From an uncultured Alphaproteobacteria bacterium (GTDB lineage Bacteria; Pseudomonadota; Alphaproteobacteria; Micropepsales; Micropepsaceae), in assembly GCA_937942205.1 (NCBI GenBank), contig CALDFO010000409.1, positions 1-6,575 of the forward strand: a stretch of 6,575 nucleotides of DNA, in the 5' to 3' direction. How positions within the stretch are numbered: position 1 is the first letter of the stretch; every line of letters starts with the position of its first letter. Below are positions 1 to 5,172 of the stretch, piece after piece. The position numbers and the translations under genes were made by a program. Under the pieces are notes generated by a model that did not search any database, had not been told where the DNA came from, and worked only from the letters and a program-made list of their open reading frames with translations.

Positions 1-609
1 CTGCTGCGGCTGGGCTGGAGCCATGGCGATGACGAGATCATTTCCACCGCCCAGGCCATCGCCTGGTTCAACCTGGAATCCATCGGCAAATCCGCCGCCC
101 GGATGGACTATAAGAAGCTGGACAATCTCAACGGCCATTACCTCCGCGAGACGGACGATGCGACGCTGACGGCCGAACTGGTGGCCTTTTGCGAACGCCT
201 GTCGCCGCCGGTGGTGCTGGACGCCCCGGCCCGGGACCGCCTGACGCAGGCCATGCCGGGCCTGAAGGAACGCGCCAAGACGCTGGTCGAGCTTGTTCAG
301 GGAGCGGAATTCCTGTTCACCGACGGCCCCCGCGGCCTGGACGCCGCCGCCGAAAAGCTGCTGTCGCCCGAAGGCCGCGCCAACCTGGCCGCGGTCCTGC
401 CGGCGCTGGAAGCCACCGACTGGTCGGCCCCCGCCCTGGAGGCCGCCGCCCGCGCCCATGCCGAGGCGCACGGCCTGAAACTGGGCGCGGTGGCCCAGCC
501 GCTGCGCGCCGCCCTGACCGGAAAAGCCTCCTCGCCGCCTCTGTTCGAGATGTTGGCGCTGTTAGGCCGCGAAGAATCTTCCATCCGTCTAAGGGCTTAT
601 GGAACTTAA
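1..609 (+). CDS. gltX: Glutamyl-tRNA synthetase, C-terminal part (5' end outside window)
   Basis: This is the last 202 codons of a class I glutamyl-tRNA synthetase, the cytoplasmic enzyme that charges tRNA with glutamate using ATP. The frame is open from base 1 and ends at TAA 607-609. The first visible residues, LLRLGWSHGDDEI, followed by the AWFNLESIGKSAARMDYKKL and NLNGHYLR stretches, are typical of the end of the catalytic half and the start of the helical anticodon-binding domain. The remaining roughly 150 residues are alanine- and leucine-rich helices of that domain. The family is about 470 residues long, so the Rossmann fold with HIGH and KMSKS lies upstream of the window. Many alphaproteobacteria have two gltX copies, and this fragment alone does not show which one it is, or whether it charges tRNA-Gln as well. 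The family assignment is firm. Confidence 0.95.
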   Translation: MLRLGWSHGDDEIISTAQAIAWFNLESIGKSAARMDYKKLDNLNGHYLRETDDATLTAELVAFCERLSPPVVLDAPARDRLTQAMPGLKERAKTLVELVQGAEFLFTDGPRGLDAAAEKLLSPEGRANLAAVLPALEATDWSAPALEAAARAHAEAHGLKLGAVAQPLRAALTGKASSPPLFEMLALLGREESSIRLRAYGT

Positions 610-618
610 GGAAATAGT

Positions 619-645
619 ATGATGCGGTGCCGCAAAGACGGGTGA
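619..645 (+). CDS. Possible 8-codon leader ORF upstream of gltA
   Basis: An AAGGA Shine-Dalgarno match at 608-612 sits six bases before ATG 619, which opens the short frame MMRCRKDG and closes at TGA 643-645. A second ATG follows immediately at 622. The ORF lies in the gap between gltX and gltA, in a different frame from gltA, 65 bases before the gltA start. The ribosome-binding site overlaps the gltX stop, so translation could be coupled to gltX. A short well-initiated ORF here may be a leader peptide or chance. The peptide resembles no attenuator I know, and no paired hairpins are obvious around it. Confidence 0.25.
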   Translation: MMRCRKDG

Positions 646-671
646 CGCGCCGTCAAAAGCGTGGCTTTATT
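642..671 (+). promoter_or_regulatory. Weak candidate promoter for gltA
   Basis: GTGACG at 642-647 and TTTATT at 666-671 each match the sigma-70 consensus at four of six positions and are 18 bases apart. The start of transcription would fall about 30 bases before the gltA start codon. In G+C-rich DNA such matches are common by chance, and read-through from gltX is equally possible. Confidence 0.22.
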
Positions 672-698
672 GCGGCGCAAGAACTGTATACCGGGACT

Positions 699-703
699 GG
701 GGA
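699..703 (+). promoter_or_regulatory. Ribosome binding site that decides the gltA start
   Basis: GGGGA lies seven bases before ATG 711. No comparable site precedes the in-frame GTG at 627, so this site supports the shorter 436-residue citrate synthase. Confidence 0.65.
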
Positions 704-710
704 CGAAACG

Positions 711-2021
711 ATGAGAGAGAGCAAGATCAAGCCTGCCGGCCAGGCCAACCTCAATTACGAGGGCAAGGATTACGCGCTGCCGGTCTATGCGGGCACACAG
801 GGCCCCAATGTCCTGGATATCCGCAAGCTCTACGATCAGGCCGACATCTTCACCTACGATCCCGGCTTCACCTCCACCGCCTCGACCGAATCCCACATCA
901 CCTTCATCGACGGCGACAAGGGCGTGCTGCAATATCGCGGCTATGCCATCGGCGACCTGGCCGAGCATTCCAGCTTCCTGGAAACCTGCTATCTGCTGCT
1001 CTATGGCGAACTGCCGACCGCCGCCCAGATGGCCAAGTTCGACAGCACCATCACCCGCCACACCATGGTGCATGAGCAGCTGGCGACCTTCTACCGCGGC
1101 TTCCGCCGCGACGCCCATCCGATGGCGGTCCTGTGCGGCGTGGTCGGCGCCCTGTCGGCCTTCTATCACGACAGCACCGACATCACCGATCCCAAGCAGC
1201 GCGAGATCGCCAGCCACCGCCTGGTCGCCAAGCTGCCCACCATCGTGGCGATGGCCTACAAGTACCATGTCGGTCAGCCCTTCGTGTATCCGCTCAACAA
1301 GCTGGGCTATACTGAGAACTTCCTGCGCATGTGCTTCTCGGTCCCCGCCGAGGAGTATGTGGTCAATCCGGTGCTGGCCAAGGCGCTGGACACCATCTTC
1401 ATCCTCCATGCCGATCACGAGCAGAACGCCTCGACCTCGACCGTGCGCCTGGCCGGTTCGTCCGGCGCCAATCCCTTCGCCTGTATCGCGGCGGGCATCG
1501 CCTGCCTGTGGGGCCCGGCGCATGGCGGCGCCAACGAGGCGGCGCTGAAGATGCTGGAGGAGATCGGCACGGTCGACCGTATCCCCGAATTCGTCGCCAA
1601 GGCGAAGGACAAGAGCAGCGGCTTCCGCCTGATGGGCTTTGGCCACCGCGTCTACAAGAATTACGATCCGCGCGCCAAGGCGATGCAGATCCAGGCCCAT
1701 GCCGTGCTGAACGAACTGGGCCTGCATGACGATCCGCTGCTGAAGGTGGCGATCGAACTGGAAAAGGTGGCGCTGAGCGACCCCTATTTCATCGAAAAGA
1801 AGCTCTATCCCAACATCGACTTCTATTCGGGCATCACCCTGAAGGCGCTGGGCTTCCCCACCTCCATGTTCACCGCCCTGTTCGCCCTGGCCCGCACCGT
1901 GGGCTGGATCGCCCAGTGGAAGGAGATGATCGAAGACCCGCACCAGAAGATCGGCCGTCCCCGCCAGATCTTCACCGGCCCCACCGCCCGCGACTATGTC
2001 CCGGTGGACCAGCGCAAGTAA
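711..2021 (+). CDS. gltA: Citrate synthase, type II (bacterial hexamer-like)
   Basis: The product condenses acetyl-CoA with oxaloacetate to give citrate, the entry step of the TCA cycle in the cytoplasm. It is 436 residues from ATG 711, close to the 427 of E. coli GltA. The catalytic triad is visible: His271 in [10 protein letters not shown], His312 in [14 protein letters not shown] and Asp370 in NIDFYSG, matching His264, His305 and Asp362 of E. coli. The [14 protein letters not shown] motif, with His233 and His236, is also intact. The position equivalent to E. coli Cys206, which lies at the allosteric NADH site, is Ala213 ([10 protein letters not shown]), so NADH control may differ; this is a hand alignment. 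The frame extends upstream to GTG 627, but the added residues look unlike citrate synthase and ATG 711 has the better ribosome-binding site. The gene follows gltX and ends just before a hairpin terminator. Confidence 0.98.
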   Translation: MRESKIKPAGQANLNYEGKDYALPVYAGTQGPNVLDIRKLYDQADIFTYDPGFTSTASTESHITFIDGDKGVLQYRGYAIGDLAEHSSFLETCYLLLYGELPTAAQMAKFDSTITRHTMVHEQLATFYRGFRRDAHPMAVLCGVVGALSAFYHDSTDITDPKQREIASHRLVAKLPTIVAMAYKYHVGQPFVYPLNKLGYTENFLRMCFSVPAEEYVVNPVLAKALDTIFILHADHEQNASTSTVRLAGSSGANPFACIAAGIACLWGPAHGGANEAALKMLEEIGTVDRIPEFVAKAKDKSSGFRLMGFGHRVYKNYDPRAKAMQIQAHAVLNELGLHDDPLLKVAIELEKVALSDPYFIEKKLYPNIDFYSGITLKALGFPTSMFTALFALARTVGWIAQWKEMIEDPHQKIGRPRQIFTGPTARDYVPVDQRK

Positions 2022-2042
2022 CCGGACGGCCATCGTCCCGCG

Positions 2043-2071
2043 AAAGGCCCGGCCATGCGCCGGGCCTTTTT
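2043..2071 (+). terminator. Intrinsic terminator of gltA, between convergent gltA and lpxB
   Basis: A perfect 11-bp stem (2043-2053 with 2059-2069, AAAGGCCCGGC and its complement) encloses a 5-base loop and runs into a T tract at 2067-2071 on the plus strand. It starts 22 bases after the gltA stop, which is ideal for rho-independent termination. Read from the other strand, the same stem lies seven bases past the lpxB stop but is followed by only three T residues, so it would be a weaker terminator for the lipid A operon. Confidence 0.9.
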
Positions 2072-2112
2072 CGTTTCAGGCTTTTTTCGTTTCAGGCTTT
2101 TTCGCTTCAGGC
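2067..2112. repeat. Three tandem copies of a 15/16-bp repeat at the lpxB 3' end
   Basis: TTTTTCGTTTCAGGC (2067-2081) is followed by a copy with six T residues (2082-2097) and a third copy with one C-for-T change (2098-2112). On the minus strand the copies encode the lysine-rich tail PEAKKPETKKA of LpxB. The first copy's T tract is also the U tract of the gltA terminator. The extra T in the second copy shifts the minus-strand frame and creates the TGA that ends lpxB. Confidence 0.9.
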
Positions 2113-3272
2113 TGGGCGATGAAAGCCAGCAGGGTGCGCGCGGCGCGGCGGCTGGGAGCGTCATCCCCCTCGCCCAGCAGCCGCCCGAATTCCGTCATCG
2201 CGGCCATCTGCGCGGCCCGGGCGTCTGCATCGGTGAACAGCCGTTCCACCGCCTCGGCCAGCCGGTCCGGCGTGCAGGCTGCCTGCAGGAATTCTGGCAC
2301 CACCTGGCGTTCCAACAGGATATTGATCAGCGCCATGAACTTCACGTTCATCAGGAATTTCGACAGGAAGAAAGTCAGCCCGCCGACACGATAGGCCACC
2401 ACCATCGGGGTATGCGAGAGGGCGATTTCCGCCGTCACCGTGCCGGAAGCCGCCAGCGCCACGGTGGCGGCGTCGAAGGCGGCATATTTGTCGGCCTCGT
2501 TTTCCAGAATATGCAACGGCGTCGGCCAGCCTTGTGTGGCGGCACAGACCTTTTCGGCGACATGGGGCACGGTGGGCAGCACCGTCACCAATCCCGGAAT
2601 GCGCGCCGCCAGCCGCGTCACCGCCTGGCGGAATTCCGGCAGGATGAAGCGGATTTCGCTGGTGCGGCTGCCCGGCAGCAGCGCCAGCAGCGGCGCATCG
2701 GGCGCGATGCCCAGCCGGGCGCGCAAGTCCGCGCCGCCGGTGATGCGGGCCGCGCGCTCGATCACCGGATGGCCGACGAACGCCGCCTTCAATCCGTACG
2801 TCTCGAAGAACGGCACCTCGAACGGAAATAGCGCCAAAACAAGATCGAAATACCCCGCCATGTCGCGGGCGCGATAGGCGCGGCTGGCCCAGACCTGGGG
2901 CGCGACATAATCCACGACGCGGATCGACGGATCGCGCTTGCGGATCCCCCGCGCCACGCGATGGGTGAAGTCGGGGCTGTCGATCACCACCACCACATCT
3001 GGCCGGGTGCGCACGGCGAAATCCACCGCGATCTTCACATGGCGCAGGATGCGCGGAATGGCCGGCACCACCTCGCGCAGGCCCATCACCGATGTCGCGT
3101 CCAGCGCAAACAGGCTTTGCAGCCCCTCGCGCGCCATCGCCGATCCGCCCACGCCGCTGAAGGCGATGGGGACCGGCGACAGCCCCTTCAGCCCCGCCAT
3201 CAACTGCGCCCCCAGCGCGTCGCCCGACGGCTCGCCGCAGACCAGCATGATGTTCAAGTCCCCGGTCACCAT
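2076..3272 (-). CDS. lpxB: Lipid-A-disaccharide synthase
   Basis: The product transfers 2,3-diacylglucosamine from its UDP carrier onto lipid X, forming the beta-1,6-linked lipid A disaccharide at the inner face of the cytoplasmic membrane. It is a GT19-family glycosyltransferase of 398 residues (E. coli 382). Visible family motifs are GEPSGD (13-18), DSPDF (98-102), APQVWAS (124-130), GHP (167-169), LLPGSR (198-203), ASGTVTAEIAL (275-285) with its conserved glutamate, and VPEFLQ (325-330). The tail PEAKKPETKKA comes from a small tandem repeat and looks like a late addition. The start ATG 3270-3272 lies inside the last unit of a 92-bp repeat array and overlaps the stop of a preceding mini-ORF (ATGGTGA). 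It has no good Shine-Dalgarno site, which fits translational coupling. ATG 3246-3248, with GGGGA ten bases upstream, is an alternative that would give MLVCGEPSGD. Gene identity is certain; the exact start is not. Confidence 0.96.
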   Translation of the reverse strand: MVTGDLNIMLVCGEPSGDALGAQLMAGLKGLSPVPIAFSGVGGSAMAREGLQSLFALDATSVMGLREVVPAIPRILRHVKIAVDFAVRTRPDVVVVIDSPDFTHRVARGIRKRDPSIRVVDYVAPQVWASRAYRARDMAGYFDLVLALFPFEVPFFETYGLKAAFVGHPVIERAARITGGADLRARLGIAPDAPLLALLPGSRTSEIRFILPEFRQAVTRLAARIPGLVTVLPTVPHVAEKVCAATQGWPTPLHILENEADKYAAFDAATVALAASGTVTAEIALSHTPMVVAYRVGGLTFFLSKFLMNVKFMALINILLERQVVPEFLQAACTPDRLAEAVERLFTDADARAAQMAAMTEFGRLLGEGDDAPSRRAARTLLAFIAQPEAKKPETKKA

Positions 3273-3323
3273 GCCTGGAGCCGCGTTTTTATATGCGCGT
3301 CCGCCGATGCGTCCGCACGCGGT
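3232..3323 (-). repeat. Repeat unit nearest lpxB
   Basis: Variant bases are G at 3295, C at 3305 and T at 3323 (plus strand). It contains the lpxB start ATG (3270-3272), the stop of the third mini-ORF (3266-3268) and TATAAAAA on the minus strand at 3286-3293. Its left edge continues into normal lpxB sequence, encoding GEPSGDA instead of GEPRADA. Confidence 0.95.
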
Positions 3324-3364
3324 TCGCCGCAGACCAGCATGATGTTCAAGTCCCCGGTCACCAT
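3266..3364 (-). CDS. Mini-ORF 3 of the repeat array, 32 residues
   Basis: It begins at ATG 3362-3364, overlapping the stop of mini-ORF 2, and ends at TGA 3266-3268, overlapping the lpxB start in ATGGTGA. The first 15 residues, MVTGDLNIMLVCGEP, equal the LpxB N-terminus. The rest continues RADASADAHIKTRLQAW, where LpxB has SGDALGAQ. There is no known domain and no obvious membrane segment. The likely role, if any, is to carry ribosomes to lpxB by termination and reinitiation; the peptide itself may be unused. Nothing in the sequence proves translation. Confidence 0.4.
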   Translation of the reverse strand: MVTGDLNIMLVCGEPRADASADAHIKTRLQAW

Positions 3365-3415
3365 GCCTGGAGCCGCGTTTTTATATACGCGTCCGCTGAT
3401 GCGTCCGCACGCGGC
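3324..3415 (-). repeat. Middle repeat unit, with three transitions
   Basis: It differs from its neighbours at 3387 (A for G), 3397 (T for C) and 3415 (C for T). In the minus-strand mini-ORF frame these are His to Tyr, a silent serine change and a silent glutamate change. TATAAAAA lies at 3378-3385 and the restart ATG at 3362-3364. Confidence 0.95.
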
Positions 3416-3456
3416 TCGCCGCAGACCAGCATGATGTTCAAGTCCCCGGTCACCAT
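3358..3456 (-). CDS. Mini-ORF 2 of the repeat array, 32 residues
   Basis: It begins at ATG 3454-3456 and ends at TGA 3358-3360, with ATGGTGA overlaps at both ends. It is the same peptide as mini-ORF 3 except for Tyr in place of His (ADAYIKTRLQAW). As with its sister ORFs, the LpxB-like N-terminus comes from the duplicated 25-bp piece and the C-terminus from the 67-bp segment. Function is unknown; it is best read as a coupling relay or as a by-product of duplication. Confidence 0.4.
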   Translation of the reverse strand: MVTGDLNIMLVCGEPRADASADAYIKTRLQAW

Positions 3457-3507
3457 GCCTGGAGCCGCGTTTTTATATGCGCGTCCGCCGATGCGTCCGC
3501 ACGCGGT
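3416..3507 (-). repeat. Repeat unit nearest lpxI
   Basis: It is identical to the unit at 3232-3323. TATAAAAA is at 3470-3477 and the restart ATG at 3454-3456 on the minus strand. Confidence 0.95.
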
Positions 3508-3542
3508 TCGCCGCAGACCAGCATGATGTTCAGGGTTTTCAA
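3450..3542 (-). CDS. Mini-ORF 1: displaced original lpxB start, 30 residues
   Basis: TTG 3540-3542 overlaps the lpxI stop as TTGA and opens MKTLNIMLVCGEP, which is what one expects for the native LpxB N-terminus. It then runs into the first 67-bp segment (RADASADAHIKTRLQAW) and stops at TGA 3450-3452. I infer that before the array arose this TTG was the lpxB start, coupled to lpxI in the same way lpxI is coupled to lpxA. A GGTGGG lies nine bases upstream, inside lpxI. The ORF now ends early and hands over to ATG 3454-3456. Confidence 0.45.
   Translation of the reverse strand: MKTLNIMLVCGEPRADASADAHIKTRLQAW
3508..3532 (-). repeat. 25-bp partial unit, probable original lpxB 5' end
   Basis: It matches the lpxB-derived part of the repeat exactly and diverges abruptly at 3533, where the lpxI-adjacent sequence AAAACCC takes the place of the unit's GGGGACT on the minus strand. 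Its position seven bases past the lpxI stop and its natural coding context suggest that it is the ancestral copy. Confidence 0.85.
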
Positions 3543-4372
3543 GGTATGACGCCCACCACGAACAGGCCCAGGCGGTCGGCTTCCGCCGCCACCGCCGCAC
3601 GGTCCAGGATCAACGCCTGGCCCGCTTCCAACGCGATGCCGGACAGATGCGCGGCATGAGCATTGCGGACCGTGGCGACACCCACCACCGGCATGTCGGT
3701 CTTGGCGTCCTGGGTGGGTTTCAGCGCCTTGACCAACACGCCGCGCCGCCGCGCCGCCGTGCCGCGCAGGCTCTCGCGCAAGGTTTCGATACGCGCCAGC
3801 ATGGCGTCGGTGCCTTCGGCGGCCTCCACCGCCAGCGCCAGCCCTTCGCACACCACCGCCGCCTGCCCCACATCCAGCGCTCCCAGCGCCCGCACAATGG
3901 CGAAGGCGGCGGCGATGTCGGCGCGATGGTCCGGCGACGGCGTCATCGCCCCGACGGCGCCGTCACGGCAGACCAGACCCGGCGCGGCTTCGGCCACGCT
4001 GAGCGCCACCAGCCCCTCATCCTCGCAGATGCCGACGATAAACCGCAGCAGCGCGTCGTCGCCCTTTTTGGCCGCCGCGATGGCCTTGGGCAGCAGCAAC
4101 ATGCCCTTGGCATCCAGCTTCATCTCGGAAAATTTCGGCCGGTCCACCCGGCCGCACAGCAGAACCTCGTGGACGCCATGCGCTTTCAGCGCCCGGATGA
4201 TGCGGCCCGGCTCGCCGGGCGACAGAATTTCATGCGGATAATCCTGCACCCAGTCGCCGCCGGTGCTGCCCGCCAGCGCCACCACGAACACCGCGCGGCC
4301 GGACTCCCGCACCGACCGGGCCACCGCGGGCGGCAGGTCGCCGCCGCCGGCGATCAGGCCCAGGACGCTCAA
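3539..4372 (-). CDS. lpxI: UDP-2,3-diacylglucosamine pyrophosphatase LpxI (DUF1009)
   Basis: The product hydrolyses UDP-2,3-diacylglucosamine to lipid X and UMP, the fourth lipid A step, replacing LpxH in most alphaproteobacteria. It has 277 residues from TTG 4370-4372, a normal family length. Visible motifs are GLIAGGGDLP near the N-terminus (5-14), KKGDDALLR (102-110), VCEGLALAVEAAEGTD (174-189) and KPTQDAKTDMP (218-228). The last contains conserved aspartates (222, 226), one of which probably corresponds to the catalytic aspartate known from the Caulobacter enzyme. The TTG start overlaps the lpxA stop (TTGA) and has GGGGA six bases upstream. The frame also extends to GTG 4402, adding MPGAAARGRT, which is less like the family. 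The stop overlaps the presumed original TTG start of lpxB. There is no signal peptide or membrane segment, as expected for a peripheral enzyme. Confidence 0.94.
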   Translation of the reverse strand: MSVLGLIAGGGDLPPAVARSVRESGRAVFVVALAGSTGGDWVQDYPHEILSPGEPGRIIRALKAHGVHEVLLCGRVDRPKFSEMKLDAKGMLLLPKAIAAAKKGDDALLRFIVGICEDEGLVALSVAEAAPGLVCRDGAVGAMTPSPDHRADIAAAFAIVRALGALDVGQAAVVCEGLALAVEAAEGTDAMLARIETLRESLRGTAARRRGVLVKALKPTQDAKTDMPVVGVATVRNAHAAHLSGIALEAGQALILDRAAVAAEADRLGLFVVGVIP

Positions 4373-5172
4373 TGTCCGTCCCCGCGCCGCCGCGCCAGGC
4401 ACAGTTCCTGTTTGGCGTCGGCCAGGATGAAGTCCACCATCTCTGCCACCTCGGCGATTCCCGCATACCGTTCGCGCGCGGCGCGCGCACGGTCGGCGAT
4501 GGATCCTTCCCGGCCGTGGAATACCACCCGGAAGGTCGCGCGCATGGCGTTGATGGTGGCGCGGGGCAGGCCGCGCCGTTTCAGCCCCACCAGATTCAGG
4601 CCCGCCAACTCCACATGATCGCCAAAGGCCATGGCATAGGGAATGACGTCGCGGTTGACGCCGGTCAGGCCGCCCACCATCGCACCCTTACCCACCCGGC
4701 AGAACTGCTGCACGGCGGCCAGGCCACCGAAGATCACGCCGTCGCCGATCTCGCAATGCCCGCCCAACGCCACCGAATTGGCGAAGGTCACGTCCGCCCC
4801 GACCCGGCAGTCATGGCCGACATGGGCATTGGCCATGAAATATCCGTTGGGACCGATGCGCGTGAGACCGCCGCCTCTGCGGCTGCCCACATTCATCGAG
4901 ACCATTTCGCGCAGCACGCAGCCCGCGCCGATCTCCAACCGCCCCTCGGTGAAATCATTGCCCCGGATCTGGCCGTCGCCGCCCAGCACCGCGCCCGGAT
5001 AGACCGTGCAACCCGCGCCCAGCGCCGTGATGCCGCCGACCGAGACATGCGAGACGAGCCGCACGCCGTCGCCCAGCGTCACGCGCGGGCCGACATGGCA
5101 GAAGGGGCCGATCTGGACGCCCGCGCCCAGCGCCGCGCCATCCTCGACCACCGCGCTGGGATGCACGCTCAT
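4369..5172 (-). CDS. lpxA: Acyl-ACP--UDP-N-acetylglucosamine O-acyltransferase
   Basis: The product moves a 3-hydroxyacyl chain from ACP to the 3-OH of UDP-GlcNAc, the first step of lipid A synthesis, in the cytoplasm. It has 267 residues (E. coli 262). Hexapeptide repeats of a left-handed beta helix fill residues 1-180, followed by the helical C-terminus with GLNLVGLKRRG (191-201). The catalytic base is His120 in NAHVGHD, equivalent to E. coli His125. Gly168 in MVGG aligns with E. coli Gly173, the acyl-chain ruler position that in E. coli permits a 14-carbon chain. The position of E. coli His160 is Gln155 here (AVQQFC), by hand alignment. The start ATG overlaps the fabZ stop as ATGA and the stop overlaps the lpxI TTG as TTGA, so translation is probably coupled on both sides. 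Confidence 0.97.
   Translation of the reverse strand: MSVHPSAVVEDGAALGAGVQIGPFCHVGPRVTLGDGVRLVSHVSVGGITALGAGCTVYPGAVLGGDGQIRGNDFTEGRLEIGAGCVLREMVSMNVGSRRGGGLTRIGPNGYFMANAHVGHDCRVGADVTFANSVALGGHCEIGDGVIFGGLAAVQQFCRVGKGAMVGGLTGVNRDVIPYAMAFGDHVELAGLNLVGLKRRGLPRATINAMRATFRVVFHGREGSIADRARAARERYAGIAEVAEMVDFILADAKQELCLARRRGDGH

Larger units (their letters stand above)
3232..3532. repeat. 92-bp tandem repeat array at the lpxI-lpxB junction (3 full units plus a 25-bp partial)
   Basis: Three consecutive 92-bp units (3232-3323, 3324-3415, 3416-3507) are followed by the first 25 bp of a fourth (3508-3532). Units one and three are identical; unit two differs by three transitions (3387, 3397, 3415). Each unit consists of a 25-bp piece of the lpxB 5' coding end (encoding NIMLVCGE) and a 67-bp segment found only here in the window. 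On the minus strand each unit holds, in order, the lpxB-like 25 bp, a G+C-rich stretch with GCGGACGC twice at 12-bp spacing, TATAAAAA, and the restart ATGGTGA. The leftmost unit supplies the actual lpxB start. The partial unit next to lpxI looks like the original lpxB start region. The 266 bases between the lpxB start and the lpxI stop hold nothing else recognisable. Confidence 0.97.

Noticed and set aside
627..710. N-terminal extension of citrate synthase from GTG 627
   Set aside because: The extra 28 residues are basic and unlike the family, and ATG 711 has a GGGGA site at proper distance.
606..2033. 475-codon open frame on the minus strand across gltA
   Set aside because: It is the antisense shadow of citrate synthase in G+C-rich DNA. 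The predicted protein has biased composition and no recognisable family, while the plus strand has all citrate synthase motifs.
2961..3526. Plus-strand open frames through the repeat array with repeated peptide segments
   Set aside because: They are antisense to lpxB, change frame from unit to unit, have no good ribosome-binding site, and their repetition only mirrors the DNA repeat.
3232..3532. CRISPR-like geometry: 25-bp repeat with 67-bp spacers
   Set aside because: The spacers are nearly identical to each other, the repeat is lpxB coding sequence, and no cas gene is present. It is an ordinary tandem repeat.
3232..3532. Insertion sequence or small mobile element with target duplication
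   Set aside because: The 67-bp segment shows no terminal inverted repeats, and a 25-bp target duplication would be unusually long. Tandem duplication explains the data better.
4373..4402. GTG 4402 as the start of LpxI
   Set aside because: The added MPGAAARGRT is not family-like. TTG 4372 has a good GGGGA site and the same TTGA coupling pattern seen at the lpxI-lpxB junction. It remains possible.
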